A DNA stretch of 64,000 nt from Synechococcus sp. Tobar12-5m-g (GCF_024345415.1 NZ_JAGQBB010000001.1:62001-126000); one strand, 5' to 3'. Positions 26,229 to 35,875 are shown, counted from the first letter of the stretch. Numbers and translations are program-made. The notes: generated from the sequence alone by a model not told the origin.

Positions 26229-26654
26229 CTAGAAATCTGCCGGCGTGAGCGCCGCTGCCTGGGCCTGCATCATCCGCAGGATGTTGAGAAACCCATTGGC
26301 TCGCGACGGGGTGAGGCTGGCCTGGAGACCGGTTTCGGCCAGGAAGGCGGGATCCAGTCCCTGAACCTGTTCAGGGGTGAGTCCTTCGAGTCCGGTGATC
26401 AACAGGGCCAACAGTCCCTTGGTGATCTGGGCGTCGGAATCCCCCTGCCAGTGAAGCCGGCCCTCCACCAGCTGCCCCACCACGAACACCTGGGACACGC
26501 ATCCCTTCACCTTGAAGGCGTCCTGGCGAAACTCCTCGGGCAGGGGCTCCAGTTTGCGGGCCAGCCAGAGCACGTATTCGTAACGACGCTTCGGATCGCT
26601 GCTGCCCCGGAGCTTCTCGACGATCCGATCGAGGGCCTCGCTGCCGGTGCTCAT
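26229..26654 (-). CDS. sufE: SufE-family cysteine desulfuration protein
   Basis: A 141-residue sulfur acceptor that takes persulfide from a cysteine desulfurase for Fe-S cluster assembly. The acceptor Cys lies in VKGCVSQVF near residue 51, and HWQGDSDAQITKGLLALL is the family signature. It overlaps the upstream gene by 4 bp (ATGA), so translation is probably coupled. A NifS-like desulfurase is encoded elsewhere in this window at 54.6 kb. Confidence 0.93.
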   Translation of the reverse strand: MSTGSEALDRIVEKLRGSSDPKRRYEYVLWLARKLEPLPEEFRQDAFKVKGCVSQVFVVGQLVEGRLHWQGDSDAQITKGLLALLITGLEGLTPEQVQGLDPAFLAETGLQASLTPSRANGFLNILRMMQAQAAALTPADF

Positions 26655-27214
26655 CGGCGCCGGAAGGGGAAGGGCCAGCCGGTCATGGAGGCCAACACCC
26701 AGGCGAGGCTGCCAAGGCCACCGAACAGCAGGAGATGGCGCACGATCGGGGAGGTCTGGGGGGGGATGAAAGGGCCCTCGCTGACCTGGTCCAGCTGCAG
26801 CTGGCCCTGGCGCACCGGCAGATCGAGAAAGTCGCGGTGGCCGGGGCCGCCATCGACCTGCAACTCCCAGGTGCCATCCGCCTGTTTTGGGAGGTTGAAG
26901 GACAGCTGTCCTCTGGCGTCGATCTGGCCCAGCTCCACCCCCGAGCCCCCTCCAGGGGGAACCAGGCGCACATGGGCTCCCACGACGGGCTCACCGGTGG
27001 AGAAGCGGCTTTCCAGCACCAGCGCGTCCCGCAGCGATTGCAGCCGATCGAGGCTGCTTTCGATCGCGTGGGCCTGGGCCTGATCCGGCCAGAGCGTAGC
27101 CAGCAGCAGGGCGGCCCCTCCGGCGGCGAGCCCGGCGTTGATCCACGTTCTGCGCTGGGTTCGCCGCCGGAGGGGCCGGCGGTTCGGGGCGGATGGGGAA
27201 AGGATCGGGTGCAT
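26651..27214 (-). CDS. Membrane-anchored periplasmic protein, NikL/CbiL-like
   Basis: A 187-residue protein. A Sec-type signal (after an Arg-rich start) ends near QAQAHA, a beta-rich domain follows (FSTGEPVVGAHVRLVPPGG; QIDARGQLSFNLP; GGPGHRDFLDLP), and a C-terminal hydrophobic helix anchors the protein before a basic tail. This layout resembles the periplasmic component of cobalt/nickel ECF-type uptake (NikL/CbiL-like, carboxypeptidase-regulatory-like fold). No cbiM or cbiQ genes are adjacent, so the assignment is tentative. Confidence 0.6.
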   Translation of the reverse strand: MHPILSPSAPNRRPLRRRTQRRTWINAGLAAGGAALLLATLWPDQAQAHAIESSLDRLQSLRDALVLESRFSTGEPVVGAHVRLVPPGGGSGVELGQIDARGQLSFNLPKQADGTWELQVDGGPGHRDFLDLPVRQGQLQLDQVSEGPFIPPQTSPIVRHLLLFGGLGSLAWVLASMTGWPFPFRRR

Positions 27215-27280
27215 GGGGAGCCTGAAATTCAGGCATCCAGCCGGGCGGGCTGGAGCCGGAACCGCAAGGCTAAAGGCTGT

Positions 27281-27559
27281 TCAGGTCGTCGACCAGCGGC
27301 TGGCTGCCGATTGCCCCTTGCCGGCCTGCACCATCCGCACCATCGAGCTCACCATCATCGAGAGGGCCTCGCTGGGCTGGGAGCGATAGCCGAGCTCCGC
27401 CTCCATCACCCGATCCGGCGCCGATCCGGCGCCACGGCGATCCGCCCCGCTGCGGGCGGCCGGGGAGGGCCGCTGGGGGAGAAAGCTGGGGGAGAGGAAC
27501 GGCTCGGGCCTGAACGAGGAATCCGAAGAAACGTTCAAAACGGGGGAAGATCGCACCAT
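27281..27559 (-). CDS. Small hypothetical protein
   Basis: A 92-residue soluble protein, Ser/Pro-rich at the N-terminus, with an apparently helical C-terminal part SEALSMMVSSMVRMVQAGKG. ATG 27559 has an AGGA about nine bases upstream and is preferred to the TTG at 27577. It lies 41 bp after the cyclo-ligase gene on the same strand and may end that long operon. No family is recognised; competing frames are low-complexity. Confidence 0.5.
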   Translation of the reverse strand: MVRSSPVLNVSSDSSFRPEPFLSPSFLPQRPSPAARSGADRRGAGSAPDRVMEAELGYRSQPSEALSMMVSSMVRMVQAGKGQSAASRWSTT

Positions 27560-27600
27560 GTGATCCTGGCAAATCAATGGGGTGAGAGCGGCCCGTTGCG

Positions 27601-28203
27601 TCAGTCCTCAACAGGTTGCAACCATTGGAGACCCCTTTCGCTCAGCCAGCCGTCGAACGGCAGGTCCCAGGGATCCCGTGGCAGCTGCCGCACCTGGCAG
27701 CCAGCCGGGGCCACGATCAGGGCCGGAACGGCCCGCCAGAGCGGGTCGCTGCGCAGCCGGTCGTACCAGCCGCCGCCGTAGCCCAGGCGAAAACCGCCGG
27801 GGTCGAAGGCCAGGGCGGGCACCAGCAGCAAGGCCAGCTCAGCCGGCCGGAGCTCCGCGCCAGGGGCCTCGGCGGGGGCGGGTATGCCGCAGGCATCGGC
27901 CAGCAGGGGCTGACCAGGCTGCCAGGCCAGATAGTGCAGTGCTCCAGCACCGTCCCCCTGGCGGATCGCCGGCAAGGCCAGGCGATCCGCCAGGGGGACG
28001 GAGAGCCCGAGAAGATCAGGCTCCCCGGCCAGGGGCCAGAACAACCCCAGGCGCTGACCGGACCCCACCAGGCCAGGGAGGTGGCGTAAGGCCACCTCCA
28101 GCAGCGGCGCCTGGGCTGCCGAGCAGAGCGCCTGGCGCCGCTGGCGCCAGTGGCGTCGCCAGGCGGGTTTGCCCGCCGCCAGCGGGGGCGGTGCGTCGAT
28201 CAC
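27601..28203 (-). CDS. 5-formyltetrahydrofolate cyclo-ligase family protein
   Basis: A 200-residue protein of the 5-FTHF cyclo-ligase (MTHFS) family, which converts 5-formyl-THF to 5,10-methenyl-THF with ATP. The signature is [26 protein letters not shown], read here as overlapping pieces [14 protein letters not shown] and GGGWYDR. An N-terminal [12 protein letters not shown] segment also fits. The start is a GTG whose bases overlap the ruvC stop in a GTGA junction (28200-28203), indicating coupled translation. Confidence 0.9.
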   Translation of the reverse strand: MIDAPPPLAAGKPAWRRHWRQRRQALCSAAQAPLLEVALRHLPGLVGSGQRLGLFWPLAGEPDLLGLSVPLADRLALPAIRQGDGAGALHYLAWQPGQPLLADACGIPAPAEAPGAELRPAELALLLVPALAFDPGGFRLGYGGGWYDRLRSDPLWRAVPALIVAPAGCQVRQLPRDPWDLPFDGWLSERGLQWLQPVED

Positions 28204-28661
28204 CGCTGGAACCAGCCGGTCAGGGCCACGGCCAGGGCGTCGGCGGCATCGTCCGGCCGCGGCGGCCGCTCCAGTTCCAGCTCCCGCATCACCGCCTCCA
28301 GCACCTCCTCCTTGCAGGCATGCCCCGAGCCCGTGAGGGCCAATTTGACCTGCATCGGCGGAACCTCCACCACCGGCACCCGCAGGCGGGCCAGGGTCAT
28401 CATCACCACGCCGCGGGCCTGCACCACCGAAATCGTGGTGCTGGAGCGGTAGAAGAAGAACTTCTCGACGGAGGCCAACTCCGGACGCCAGCGGCGCACG
28501 ATCCAGCGCAGATCCCGGGCGATCTCCACAAGCCGATCTCCCTCGAGCTGGCCGCTGGCGGTCTGGACCATGCCGCAATCGAGCAGGCACTGGGGCGGAC
28601 CGGTTTCGATCAGGCCGTAGCCCATCCGGGCCAGACCGGGGTCGATGCCGAGGATGCGCAT
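28200..28661 (-). CDS. ruvC: Crossover junction endodeoxyribonuclease RuvC
   Basis: A 153-residue Holliday-junction resolvase. The acidic catalytic residues are visible: Asp7 in [10 protein letters not shown], a Glu in SVEKFFF near 66, and the terminal pair in [11 protein letters not shown]. Length is normal. It is 6 bp downstream of the chlI stop and overlaps the following cyclo-ligase gene by 4 bp, so it sits inside a long minus-strand operon. Confidence 0.97.
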   Translation of the reverse strand: MRILGIDPGLARMGYGLIETGPPQCLLDCGMVQTASGQLEGDRLVEIARDLRWIVRRWRPELASVEKFFFYRSSTTISVVQARGVVMMTLARLRVPVVEVPPMQVKLALTGSGHACKEEVLEAVMRELELERPPRPDDAADALAVALTGWFQR

Positions 28662-28667
28662 CCCATC

Positions 28668-29756
28668 TCAGCCCGCCAGGGCCAGCTGGAAGGCGTTGCG
28701 ATCGCTGGGCTCTCCCCGCTCGAATACCTTGCAGAACATCTTGATCACCCGGTCGCCGGAGTCGATCTGCTCCAGCGGGTCCTTGCGCAACCGGTGGCGC
28801 AGGCAGCAGCTCACCACCCGGGCGACGTCGTCGTCGCTCACCTCGGTGCGGCCTTCGAAGGCGGCCAGGGCCCTGGCCGCCCGGTTGATCACAATGTCGC
28901 CGCGCAGGCCATCCACATTCAGTTCGCCGCAGACCGAGGAGATGCGCAGGCGCAGATCGTCGTCGATCCGCACCGAAGGCAGCAGGTCCTGGGCCCGCAC
29001 CGCCCGCTCCTGCAGCGCCTCCTGGCCGGCCTGATGGGCCGCGTTGAAGCGCTCGGGGTCAGCGTCGAAGCTGGTGCGCTGATCCACAACCTGCACCCGC
29101 AGCTCGGCCTCCCGCACGGTGCGCACCTCCACGCTCATGCCGAAGCGATCGAGCAGCTGGGGGCGGAGTTCGCCCTCCTCGGGGTTGCCGGAGCCAATCA
29201 GCACGAAGCGGGCGGGGTGCCGCACCGACACCCCTTCCCGCTCCACGGTGTTCCACCCCGAAGCAGCCGAATCCAAGAGCACGTCCACCAGGTGGTCGTC
29301 GAGCAGGTTCACCTCATCGACATAGAGCAGCCCCCGGTTGGCCTTGGCCAGCAGCCCCGGCTCGAAGGCCTTCACCCCTTCGCTCAGGGCCTTTTCGATG
29401 TCGATCGTGCCGCAGAGGCGATCTTCCGTGGCGCCCAGGGGCAGGTCCACCATCGGCACCTGGCGCGGCTCGACCGGCAGGACCTCACCCTGGTCGGCCC
29501 GTGCCCGCACCTCGAGGCTTTGCAGGTCGGGGTCGGTCGGCGAACTGTTGTAGGGGTCGCCGCTCACCACGTCGATCTCCGGCAGGAGATCGGCCAGGGC
29601 CCGGATCGTGGTGGACTTGCCCGTGCCCCTATCCCCCATGATCATCACGCCGCCGATGCGGGGATCGATCACGTTGAGCAGCAGGGCGAGCTTCATCTCC
29701 TCCTGCCCCACGATGGCGGTGAAGGGGAACACCCTGCGTTGGCGGGTCTGACTCAC
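28668..29756 (-). CDS. chlI: Magnesium chelatase ATPase subunit I
   Basis: A 362-residue AAA+ protein that drives insertion of Mg2+ into protoporphyrin IX with ChlD and ChlH in chlorophyll synthesis. It starts [19 protein letters not shown], has Walker [10 protein letters not shown], Walker B region [13 protein letters not shown], the family insert [13 protein letters not shown] and a C-terminal helical domain. It overlaps the DUF3370 gene by 4 bp and precedes ruvC by 6 bp. Presence of chlorophyll synthesis supports a phototroph. Confidence 0.97.
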   Translation of the reverse strand: MSQTRQRRVFPFTAIVGQEEMKLALLLNVIDPRIGGVMIMGDRGTGKSTTIRALADLLPEIDVVSGDPYNSSPTDPDLQSLEVRARADQGEVLPVEPRQVPMVDLPLGATEDRLCGTIDIEKALSEGVKAFEPGLLAKANRGLLYVDEVNLLDDHLVDVLLDSAASGWNTVEREGVSVRHPARFVLIGSGNPEEGELRPQLLDRFGMSVEVRTVREAELRVQVVDQRTSFDADPERFNAAHQAGQEALQERAVRAQDLLPSVRIDDDLRLRISSVCGELNVDGLRGDIVINRAARALAAFEGRTEVSDDDVARVVSCCLRHRLRKDPLEQIDSGDRVIKMFCKVFERGEPSDRNAFQLALAG

Positions 29757-31207
29757 GGGCGAGGGGCCGGCACAAAATCGGATTGTTTCACAGCTGGAGA
29801 TGCCGGCAGCAGCGTCAGCACCTGGGGTGGTGTGGCATCGGCGGGATAAACCAGCCGCACCCGCACCTGGCGCCGTTGGCCAGGCTCCAGGCTGATCCGG
29901 CCCAGCGCCGGACCCTGCTGCCCCTGGCGCAGCACCAGGTGGAACCAGCGACGCCCGCTGGGGCGTAGACCCTCACCATCGAGGCCGGTCACCTCGACGG
30001 TGCCCCGAAACATCACCGGCCGGGCGGGCTCGGCGTTGAAGCTCAGCCCCCCTTCCGTCCTGTCGCCCTTGCGGGGGGACTCGATGGCGAGCTCGAGCGC
30101 CGCGGGCCTGGCGGTGTCGTTGACCAGGGGGATCCGCAGGTCGTACTCGACGCCGTAGTTGCCGTGGGCGGCCCAGGCCGTGCCCGGGTAGGCGGCGGTG
30201 AGCTCCGCCGTCTGCACCTGGCCGGTGCCGAGACTGCCGCGCTCGAGGGAACTGATCGGCCAGGACACGGGCGCACTGCGCACCGAGAGCTGGGGCACGC
30301 AGGCCTGGCGTGGACATGGATCGGTGAGCTGGCCGCGCCAGCGGCTGCCCTGCTGAACCCCGCTCACCCGCGAGTAGACGATCCCGCCCTTCTGGCCCCG
30401 GGGGGTGGGGCTGTGCTCCTTGGGGCTCAGACCGCCCCGCAGCAGGCTGGCCCAGGTGCTGGCGGCTGGTGGCTGATCGCCGCCGAAGGCGGCCAGAGTG
30501 GCGAGTTGCACCGGGCCATCGCTCTCCAGCCGCAGCTGGAGGTTGCGGCCGTTCAGCAGGGGGTCGAGACCCTTGACCGGGATCGGCAACGCCACCAGAG
30601 TGGTGAGCTGGCCGGTGGGAAGCTGCCATTGCGCCGGCAACAGGGGGCTGCGCAGTTTCAGCAGCAGCTCCGCCGCCACCCGGCTGCCCGGACCGGAAAA
30701 CGCCGTGGTGCCGTCGTGGGCGACCACGGCCGGCAGCGGCAGAAACGGGGCCGCCGGCTGGGCCGGATCGGTGGACTGGGAGAGGGCCGTGGAGCCGCTG
30801 ATCAGCCGCAGGCGAACGGGCTTCGCGCCGTTGGGGGCTGCCAGCACCCCCAGCCAGAGCGTGGAGTCGAGTTGTTCCGGTCTGCCGGCATAGACGTGGT
30901 GGCTGAACAGCTCGAAGTTCCCCTGCAGGGGAATGTTCAGGTGGGCCGCCGGCACGGTGAAGCGCTGGCCACCCAGCTCGGCGTTGCCGTTGAAGGTGGA
31001 GAGCAAAATGCCCGGCTGCACGATCAGCTCGGGGTTGTTGTCGTTCACCACCAGCAACCGATCCAGCCCCCCCGGCAGGGGGCGCACCTGCTGGGGGCGA
31101 AACAGGCTGCGTGGCGGCACTGTCTGGGCCGCCACGCCCAACGCCAGAAGCACAGGAAACAGGACAGGCAGCGCCGCAGGCAGAAGGCGCGCGAGGGCGG
31201 GGGGCAT
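29753..31207 (-). CDS. DUF3370-type cyanobacterial secreted protein
   Basis: A 484-residue protein with an N-terminal signal sequence (hydrophobic [20 protein letters not shown]). The core has motifs that I associate with DUF3370: [32 protein letters not shown] and [11 protein letters not shown]. No catalytic signature is visible. It shares one base with the upstream beta-lactamase-like stop (TGATG) and overlaps chlI by 4 bp. Function is unknown; probably periplasmic, possibly envelope-associated given its neighbour. Confidence 0.8.
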   Translation of the reverse strand: MPPALARLLPAALPVLFPVLLALGVAAQTVPPRSLFRPQQVRPLPGGLDRLLVVNDNNPELIVQPGILLSTFNGNAELGGQRFTVPAAHLNIPLQGNFELFSHHVYAGRPEQLDSTLWLGVLAAPNGAKPVRLRLISGSTALSQSTDPAQPAAPFLPLPAVVAHDGTTAFSGPGSRVAAELLLKLRSPLLPAQWQLPTGQLTTLVALPIPVKGLDPLLNGRNLQLRLESDGPVQLATLAAFGGDQPPAASTWASLLRGGLSPKEHSPTPRGQKGGIVYSRVSGVQQGSRWRGQLTDPCPRQACVPQLSVRSAPVSWPISSLERGSLGTGQVQTAELTAAYPGTAWAAHGNYGVEYDLRIPLVNDTARPAALELAIESPRKGDRTEGGLSFNAEPARPVMFRGTVEVTGLDGEGLRPSGRRWFHLVLRQGQQGPALGRISLEPGQRRQVRVRLVYPADATPPQVLTLLPASPAVKQSDFVPAPRP

Positions 31208-32295
31208 CAGCGGGGAGGCGGAGGGGAACTGCTCCGGCCCACCAGGGTTTCGCTGACGGCGGCGGCCATGGCCCGGATCAGATCGGTGGAGCGGGGGTCG
31301 TTGAACGGGCCCTTGACCATGAAGGCCGCCACGGCCCGCTGGCCATTGGGCAGCTCGATCAAACCGGCGTCGGCGTAGGCGATGCCGATGTCGCCGGTCT
31401 TGTTGAGCACCGTGACACCCCTTGCCATCAGCTCGCTGTCCGGGTCACTCGACTCCATCCCCAGGCCCTTGAGCAGACCGAGGGGAAGCAGGGTGTTGGT
31501 TCTAGAGGTGCCGAGGATCGTGCGGAAGTGATCCCGGCCCCGGGGGCTGAGTTTCTCGCCGGTGTCAACCAGGGCGATCGAGCGGGCCAGGTCGTGGGGG
31601 CTGGTGGTGTTGGTGCCCTCCAGATCGGGCAGCCAGTTGTTGACCACCGTGGAGCCGAGGCCCAGGGCCTGGAAGCGGGCATTGAGGGCCAGCTTGCCGC
31701 CGAGCCGTTTGATCAGCAGGTTGGTGGCGGTGTTGTCGCTGACCCGGATCATTTCGGTGGCCGCCTCGTAGAACGGAAAACGGGAGCCGATCGGCCGGCT
31801 GGCCATCCAGCCCGCCCCTCCCCCGGCCACCTCCTTGGTGAGGCTCAGCGGCTCGTTCCAGCGCAGCTTGCCGGCGTCGAGATCGTCCAGGGCGGCGAGC
31901 AAGATCGGGGTCTTGATCGCGCTGGCGGCTGGTAGGGGAACGTCCGGATCGAGCTGGGCGAAGCGGCCGTCATCGAGCACCAGCAGATAGCCGCCCACCT
32001 TGAGATCCTTCTGGGCCGCCGCCAGGGTCTTCCAGCGTTGGCTCAGGGCGGGCAGCTCCCGCTTCGGCTCGAACTTCCCCAGCGGCAGGCCCCGCTGGGG
32101 GGCGGCCACCGCGCTGGTGGCCGTGTTCAGCGCCGGGGTGTTCATCGTCTCCTGGGCCAGCCGCGGCGCGAGTTGCTTCAGGACCGTGCCGGTCAGCACC
32201 CCCAGACCCACGCCCAGCACCAGCAGGCGGAGCACCAGGGCGAGGGGCTGGAACCAGCCGGGAGAACCTGAACGGGAAGATCGGCCCGGACGCAC
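31207..32295 (-). CDS. Class A beta-lactamase-like serine hydrolase, membrane-anchored
   Basis: A 362-residue protein with an N-terminal membrane helix (about 17-37). The penicillin-binding/beta-lactamase core has S-x-x-K at Ser125-Lys128 (ASAIKTP), SDN at 186-188 (VSDNTATNLL) and KTG at 299-301 (LNKTGDIG). A Glu in LEGTNTTSP occupies the omega-loop region, but the standard ExxLN is not present. Such proteins are common in cyanobacteria and may act on peptidoglycan rather than on antibiotics. Its stop shares one base with the DUF3370 start. Confidence 0.88.
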   Translation of the reverse strand: MRPGRSSRSGSPGWFQPLALVLRLLVLGVGLGVLTGTVLKQLAPRLAQETMNTPALNTATSAVAAPQRGLPLGKFEPKRELPALSQRWKTLAAAQKDLKVGGYLLVLDDGRFAQLDPDVPLPAASAIKTPILLAALDDLDAGKLRWNEPLSLTKEVAGGGAGWMASRPIGSRFPFYEAATEMIRVSDNTATNLLIKRLGGKLALNARFQALGLGSTVVNNWLPDLEGTNTTSPHDLARSIALVDTGEKLSPRGRDHFRTILGTSRTNTLLPLGLLKGLGMESSDPDSELMARGVTVLNKTGDIGIAYADAGLIELPNGQRAVAAFMVKGPFNDPRSTDLIRAMAAAVSETLVGRSSSPPPPR

Positions 32296-32327
32296 GGCAG
32301 CTGAGAACGCGATTGGGTTGCAGGACG

Positions 32328-33083
32328 CTAAGGGGTCCGGGAGCGGCAGGCCCAGCGCACCTGGCTCACCATTCCCCGCAGCAGGGCCACCTCCTCGCTG
32401 CCCACCTGGGCCCGTTGCAGCAGGGCCCGCAGCTTGGCCATGCGGGCCTGGGCGGTGTGGGGCATCAGAAACCCCGCCTCCAGGAGCAGCGCTTCGGCAT
32501 CGAGCAGGGCCGCTTCGAGGGCGCCGCGATTGGCCGGATCCGGCCGTGGTGGCCCGGAGGGCTGTCGCTGATCGGGCGTGGCCCCTTCTGCCGGCGGCTC
32601 CAGCTGGCGAAGCCCGTGCAGGGTGACCGCCACCGCGTGGGAGAGGTTCAGGGATGGGTAGGCGGGATCGGAGGCGATGCGCAGAATCCGGCCAGCCTGA
32701 AGCAGTTCATCGTTGCGCAGGCCCTGGTCCTCTCGGCCAAACACCAGGGCGGCCCGGGCCCCACCCGCCCTGCCCGCCAGCAGCCAGGCCAGCACATCGG
32801 CGGCAGGCCCCACCGGCACGGGCTCGGGCTCCAGCCGTCCACTGGTGGCCACCACCCGGCCGCAATCGGCGATCGCCGCGGACAGATCGGGGAACAACAG
32901 GGCCCGCTCCAGCAGGGTCTGGGCGTGCACCGCCATCCGCCGTGCCTCCTCACCGAGGTGGTCGCAGCGGGGCCGCACCAGGCGCAGCTCCTGGATCGCG
33001 AAGTTCGCGCAGAGGCGGGCCACGCTGCCCACGTTGATCGGCCCGGCCGGCTCGACCAGCACCACGACGGGCAACGGGGTCAC
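32328..33083 (-). CDS. trmJ: SpoU/TrmJ-type tRNA 2'-O-methyltransferase
   Basis: A 251-residue SPOUT methyltransferase that modifies tRNA ribose, by family resemblance TrmJ at position 32. The three SpoU motifs are present: VEPAGPINVGSVARL, LVFGREDQGLRNDEL and YPSLNLSHAVAV. The following helical tail fits TrmJ length. It overlaps cytM by 4 bp (33080-33083) and is followed by the beta-lactamase-like gene 32 bp later. Confidence 0.9.
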   Translation of the reverse strand: MTPLPVVVLVEPAGPINVGSVARLCANFAIQELRLVRPRCDHLGEEARRMAVHAQTLLERALLFPDLSAAIADCGRVVATSGRLEPEPVPVGPAADVLAWLLAGRAGGARAALVFGREDQGLRNDELLQAGRILRIASDPAYPSLNLSHAVAVTLHGLRQLEPPAEGATPDQRQPSGPPRPDPANRGALEAALLDAEALLLEAGFLMPHTAQARMAKLRALLQRAQVGSEEVALLRGMVSQVRWACRSRTP

Positions 33084-33469
33084 GCCAAGGCGTGCAGGTG
33101 GGCGATCAGGTCGGCCATCGCCTGGGGATCGGGTTGAAAGCGGGGCATCGGCGGAGTGCGGCCGCTGACCACCTGGCGAACCAGCTGGCGGTCATTCTTG
33201 CGCCTGCTGATCCCCTGCAGAGTCGGACCGACCAGGCCCTGACCGGCAATGCCATGGCAACCGGCACAGTTCATCAGGAACAGGCGTCCGCCGTTCTCGG
33301 CCGAGCCGGCCAGCTCCAGGGTCTGCCGGGTGTAGGGATCGCTGCGGGCCGCGGGCAGCACGACAAGCGAAAGCATCACGCAGGCACCGGCGGCGAACAG
33401 CACCAGGGCGGTGATCAGACCCTGGCGTTGCACGGCTGTCGGCGCGGGGGGGGAGATCTCGCCGGTCAC
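33080..33469 (-). CDS. cytM: Cytochrome cM
   Basis: A 129-residue c-type cytochrome. One hydrophobic N-terminal helix ([20 protein letters not shown]) anchors it. The haem site is CAGCH, and the distal Met ligand is probably in PPMPRF. The layout matches cyanobacterial cytochrome cM, a low-abundance thylakoid or cytoplasmic-membrane cytochrome implicated in switching between respiration and photosynthesis. It heads the minus-strand operon and lies divergent from petG, with 77 bp between start codons. Confidence 0.88.
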   Translation of the reverse strand: MTGEISPPAPTAVQRQGLITALVLFAAGACVMLSLVVLPAARSDPYTRQTLELAGSAENGGRLFLMNCAGCHGIAGQGLVGPTLQGISRRKNDRQLVRQVVSGRTPPMPRFQPDPQAMADLIAHLHALA

Positions 33470-33546
33470 AAATCGTTCAAAACCTCACAACAGCCTGCCG
33501 CAAGCATGAAACAATCGTGTCCATTGCCTCCGATCTCATCCTTACC

Positions 33547-33657
33547 ATGGTTGAACCTCTGCTGTGCGGCATCGTGCTGGGTCTGGTGCCGATCACGATT
33601 GTGGGGCTGTTCGTGGCGGCATGGAATCAATACCGTCGGGGCAGTGCCCTCGGCTGA
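33547..33657 (+). CDS. petG: Cytochrome b6-f complex subunit 5 (PetG)
   Basis: A 36-residue single-helix protein reading [15 protein letters not shown] and onward, then a hydrophobic span and the AAWNQYRRG tail, which is diagnostic of PetG. It stabilises the cytochrome b6-f dimer in thylakoid membranes. ATG 33547 and TGA 33655-33657 are clear. It is transcribed away from cytM, and its last 65 bases overlap the convergent rsmD gene. Confidence 0.95.
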   Translation: MVEPLLCGIVLGLVPITIVGLFVAAWNQYRRGSALG

Positions 33658-34216
33658 GCAGCATCAGGCTGGTGCCGCCATAGCGCCGTCGATCCACCAG
33701 CCGCCAATCGGCTGGAACCTCTATGGCGCCCTTGCTTCCGCATTCCAGGATCAGGCGCCCGCCGGGGGCTAGCCAGCCGCAGCGCGCCAGCGCCTCGCCA
33801 ATCACCCCGTGCTGGCCTGAGCCGTAGGGCAGGTCGAGGTAGATCAGATCGAAAGCCGTCAACCCCAGCTCCGCTTCCCGCTGGGCTGTGCCCAATTCCA
33901 GCCAGCGCGGCAGGGATCGGCAGAGCACCCGCACCAGAGGGTTGGTTGAGAGTCCGGCTTGAGCCGTCGCCAGATTGGCTGCGGCTGTGGCGGCCATCTG
34001 CCGGTCCTGGTCCACCGCCACCACCACCGCCGCACCGTGCAGCAGGGCCTCGCAGCCCATCACGCCGCTGCCACAGCAAAGATCGAGCCAGCTGGCACCG
34101 GGCAGATCGGCGGCGATCAGGTTCATCACCGCCTGCCGCACCTGCGAGGTGGTCGGCCGGGCCGTGCTGCCCGGTGGGCTCAGCAGCTTGCGGCCACCAC
34201 TCAACCGGAGCGTCAC
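33593..34216 (-). CDS. rsmD: 16S rRNA (guanine966-N2)-methyltransferase RsmD
   Basis: A 207-residue Rossmann methyltransferase. It has the RsmD N-terminus [16 protein letters not shown] motif [11 protein letters not shown], and catalytic [10 protein letters not shown] in place of the common DPPY. It overlaps hisH by 4 bp upstream and runs 65 bp into petG on the other strand. The tail over petG ([16 protein letters not shown]) is not conserved-looking, so part of the overlap is a free C-terminal extension. Confidence 0.92.
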   Translation of the reverse strand: MTLRLSGGRKLLSPPGSTARPTTSQVRQAVMNLIAADLPGASWLDLCCGSGVMGCEALLHGAAVVVAVDQDRQMAATAAANLATAQAGLSTNPLVRVLCRSLPRWLELGTAQREAELGLTAFDLIYLDLPYGSGQHGVIGEALARCGWLAPGGRLILECGSKGAIEVPADWRLVDRRRYGGTSLMLLSRGHCPDGIDSMPPRTAPQS

Positions 34217-34845
34217 GGGGGGGAGCCCTGCTCGACCCAGCTCAGCCAGCGGCGCAGCATCCGCTGGCCCTGGGGCCCGGACTTCTCCGGGTGGAACTGA
34301 CAGGCGGCCAAATGCCCCTGCCAGAGAGCTGCCGTCACCGCCCCGTCGCCAAATCCAACGGTGGCGGCCATGCAGCGGCCATCCTCGGGCTCCGCGGCAT
34401 AGGAGTGCACGAAATACACCCAGGCTGTCGGGCTGGCCTCCGGCAGCAGGGGTGTGGGGCGGCTGGCGATCAGGGGGGCCCAGCCCATGTGGGGGATCGG
34501 CTGGCCCGCATCGCTGGGCAAGGCCCGCACCCGCCCCTTCAACAGCCCCAGCCCCTGGCTCTCCCCCTCGTCGCTGGCCTCGAACAGCAGTTGCAGGCCC
34601 AGGCAGATGCCGAGCAGCGGACGACCGCGCCCGCTCCAGCGCTGGATCGGCTCCGCCAGACCCGATCCCTCCAGGCGCTCCATGGCGGGATCAAAGGCTC
34701 CCACCCCGGGCAGGATCAAGGCCTGGCAATCCTCCAGCTCCGCCCCGTCCTGGACCAGCTCCACCTCGGCGCCCAGGCGCTCGATCGCCCGGGCCACGGA
34801 GTGAAGGTTGCCCATCCCGTAGTCGATCAATCCGATCCGGCTCAT
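34213..34845 (-). CDS. hisH: Imidazole glycerol phosphate synthase glutaminase subunit HisH
   Basis: A 210-residue class I glutamine amidotransferase that supplies ammonia to HisF in histidine synthesis. Motifs are IDYGMGNLHSV at the start, LPGVGAF, the nucleophile Cys in GICLGLQLL, and the His/Glu of FHPEKSG. It overlaps rsmD by 4 bp and follows the LOG-like gene by 13 bp, so these minus-strand genes are probably one transcript. Confidence 0.96.
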   Translation of the reverse strand: MSRIGLIDYGMGNLHSVARAIERLGAEVELVQDGAELEDCQALILPGVGAFDPAMERLEGSGLAEPIQRWSGRGRPLLGICLGLQLLFEASDEGESQGLGLLKGRVRALPSDAGQPIPHMGWAPLIASRPTPLLPEASPTAWVYFVHSYAAEPEDGRCMAATVGFGDGAVTAALWQGHLAACQFHPEKSGPQGQRMLRRWLSWVEQGSPP

Positions 34846-34858
34846 GGCGGGCCCAGGT

Positions 34859-35875
34859 TCAAGGAGAGAGGGGACACAGGCGCTGTTCGGGATGCTGAAG
34901 GTCCGGGCACCGGGGAAGCTCGAGGCCGTTGAGGTGATCGATCAGCTCGTAGAGCCGTCCAACCTTGCGCTGATCGAAATCCAGCCGCAGGCAGGGCCGG
35001 CGCGCGCCGGCCCCATCAGGGCTGTCGCTGGCTTCAAACCGGCCGGCCAGGAGCAGGTCGGCGAACCGCCCCTGGATCGTCTCCAGCTCCGAAACGGGGA
35101 GCGGGGCATGGAGCAGCAATTCCAGCCCCTGCTCCGACGCCCTCACCGCGTGGAAGACCCGGTAGAAGCGCCGGATCAGGTCGACCGCCTCCTGGGCGCT
35201 GCCGGCTGGCTGCAGCAGATGGATGTCCTCGGCGGCGATCAGCCCCCTGGCCGCCAGGCCCTGGTTGAGATGCCGCTGCCACTGCTCCCAGAAGTGATCG
35301 CCTTCAGGGGCGAGCAAAACCAGGGGAATCGGTGGCGTGCGGCCGGTCTGAATCAGGGTGAGGGATTCGAATAACTCATCGAGGGTGCCGAACCCACCCG
35401 GAAGCACCACCAGGGCGTCACTCTCGCGAAGAAAGAAGAGCTTACGGGTGAAGAAGTAGCGGAACTGAACCAGTCGGCCCTCGCAGGGGCCGATGTAAGG
35501 GTTCGCCTCTTGCTCGAAGGGCAACTGCACGTTGAGGCCGTAGCTGCGCTCGCCCCCGGCCCCGCGATTGGCGGCTTCCATCACGCCGCCCCCCGCCCCC
35601 GTGATCACCTCGAATCCCGCCGCGATCACGGCGGTGGCGAGCTCCTCTGCCAACCGGTAGGCGTCGCTGTTGGGGCTGCTTCGCGCCGAGCCAAACACCG
35701 TGACCTTGCGAGTGGTGCGGTGGGGTTGAAACACTGCGATCGCCTCCTCGACATCCTGGAGAGTGCCGCTGATCAGCAGCCAGTCCTCCCGATCTGTGGT
35801 GAGGGCGCAGAGCTGACGGATCGTGGCCAGGGAGCGCTCGATCAACAGCCGTTGGGGATGGCTCGCCAGCGTCAT
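34859..35875 (-). CDS. LOG/TIGR00730-family Rossmann-fold protein, long form
   Basis: A 338-residue protein with the family core KVTVFGSARSSP, GGGVMEAANRGA and PGGFGTLDELFE. The last is the nucleotide-binding signature of LOG-type nucleoside-monophosphate phosphoribohydrolases, often annotated as lysine decarboxylase-like. It carries about 70 extra residues at the N-terminus and a C-terminal extension compared with short LOG proteins. It lies 47 bp downstream of trxA. Expected to cleave nucleoside 5'-monophosphates, but this is family inference. Confidence 0.85.
   Translation of the reverse strand: MTLASHPQRLLIERSLATIRQLCALTTDREDWLLISGTLQDVEEAIAVFQPHRTTRKVTVFGSARSSPNSDAYRLAEELATAVIAAGFEVITGAGGGVMEAANRGAGGERSYGLNVQLPFEQEANPYIGPCEGRLVQFRYFFTRKLFFLRESDALVVLPGGFGTLDELFESLTLIQTGRTPPIPLVLLAPEGDHFWEQWQRHLNQGLAARGLIAAEDIHLLQPAGSAQEAVDLIRRFYRVFHAVRASEQGLELLLHAPLPVSELETIQGRFADLLLAGRFEASDSPDGAGARRPCLRLDFDQRKVGRLYELIDHLNGLELPRCPDLQHPEQRLCPLSP

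Noticed and set aside
25359-31378. Very long plus-strand frames (up to 755 residues) opposite hom, sufE, ruvC, chlI and DUF3370
   Set aside because: Histidine/Gln/Gly-rich shadow translations of high-GC genes on the other strand; every true gene there is identified on the minus strand.
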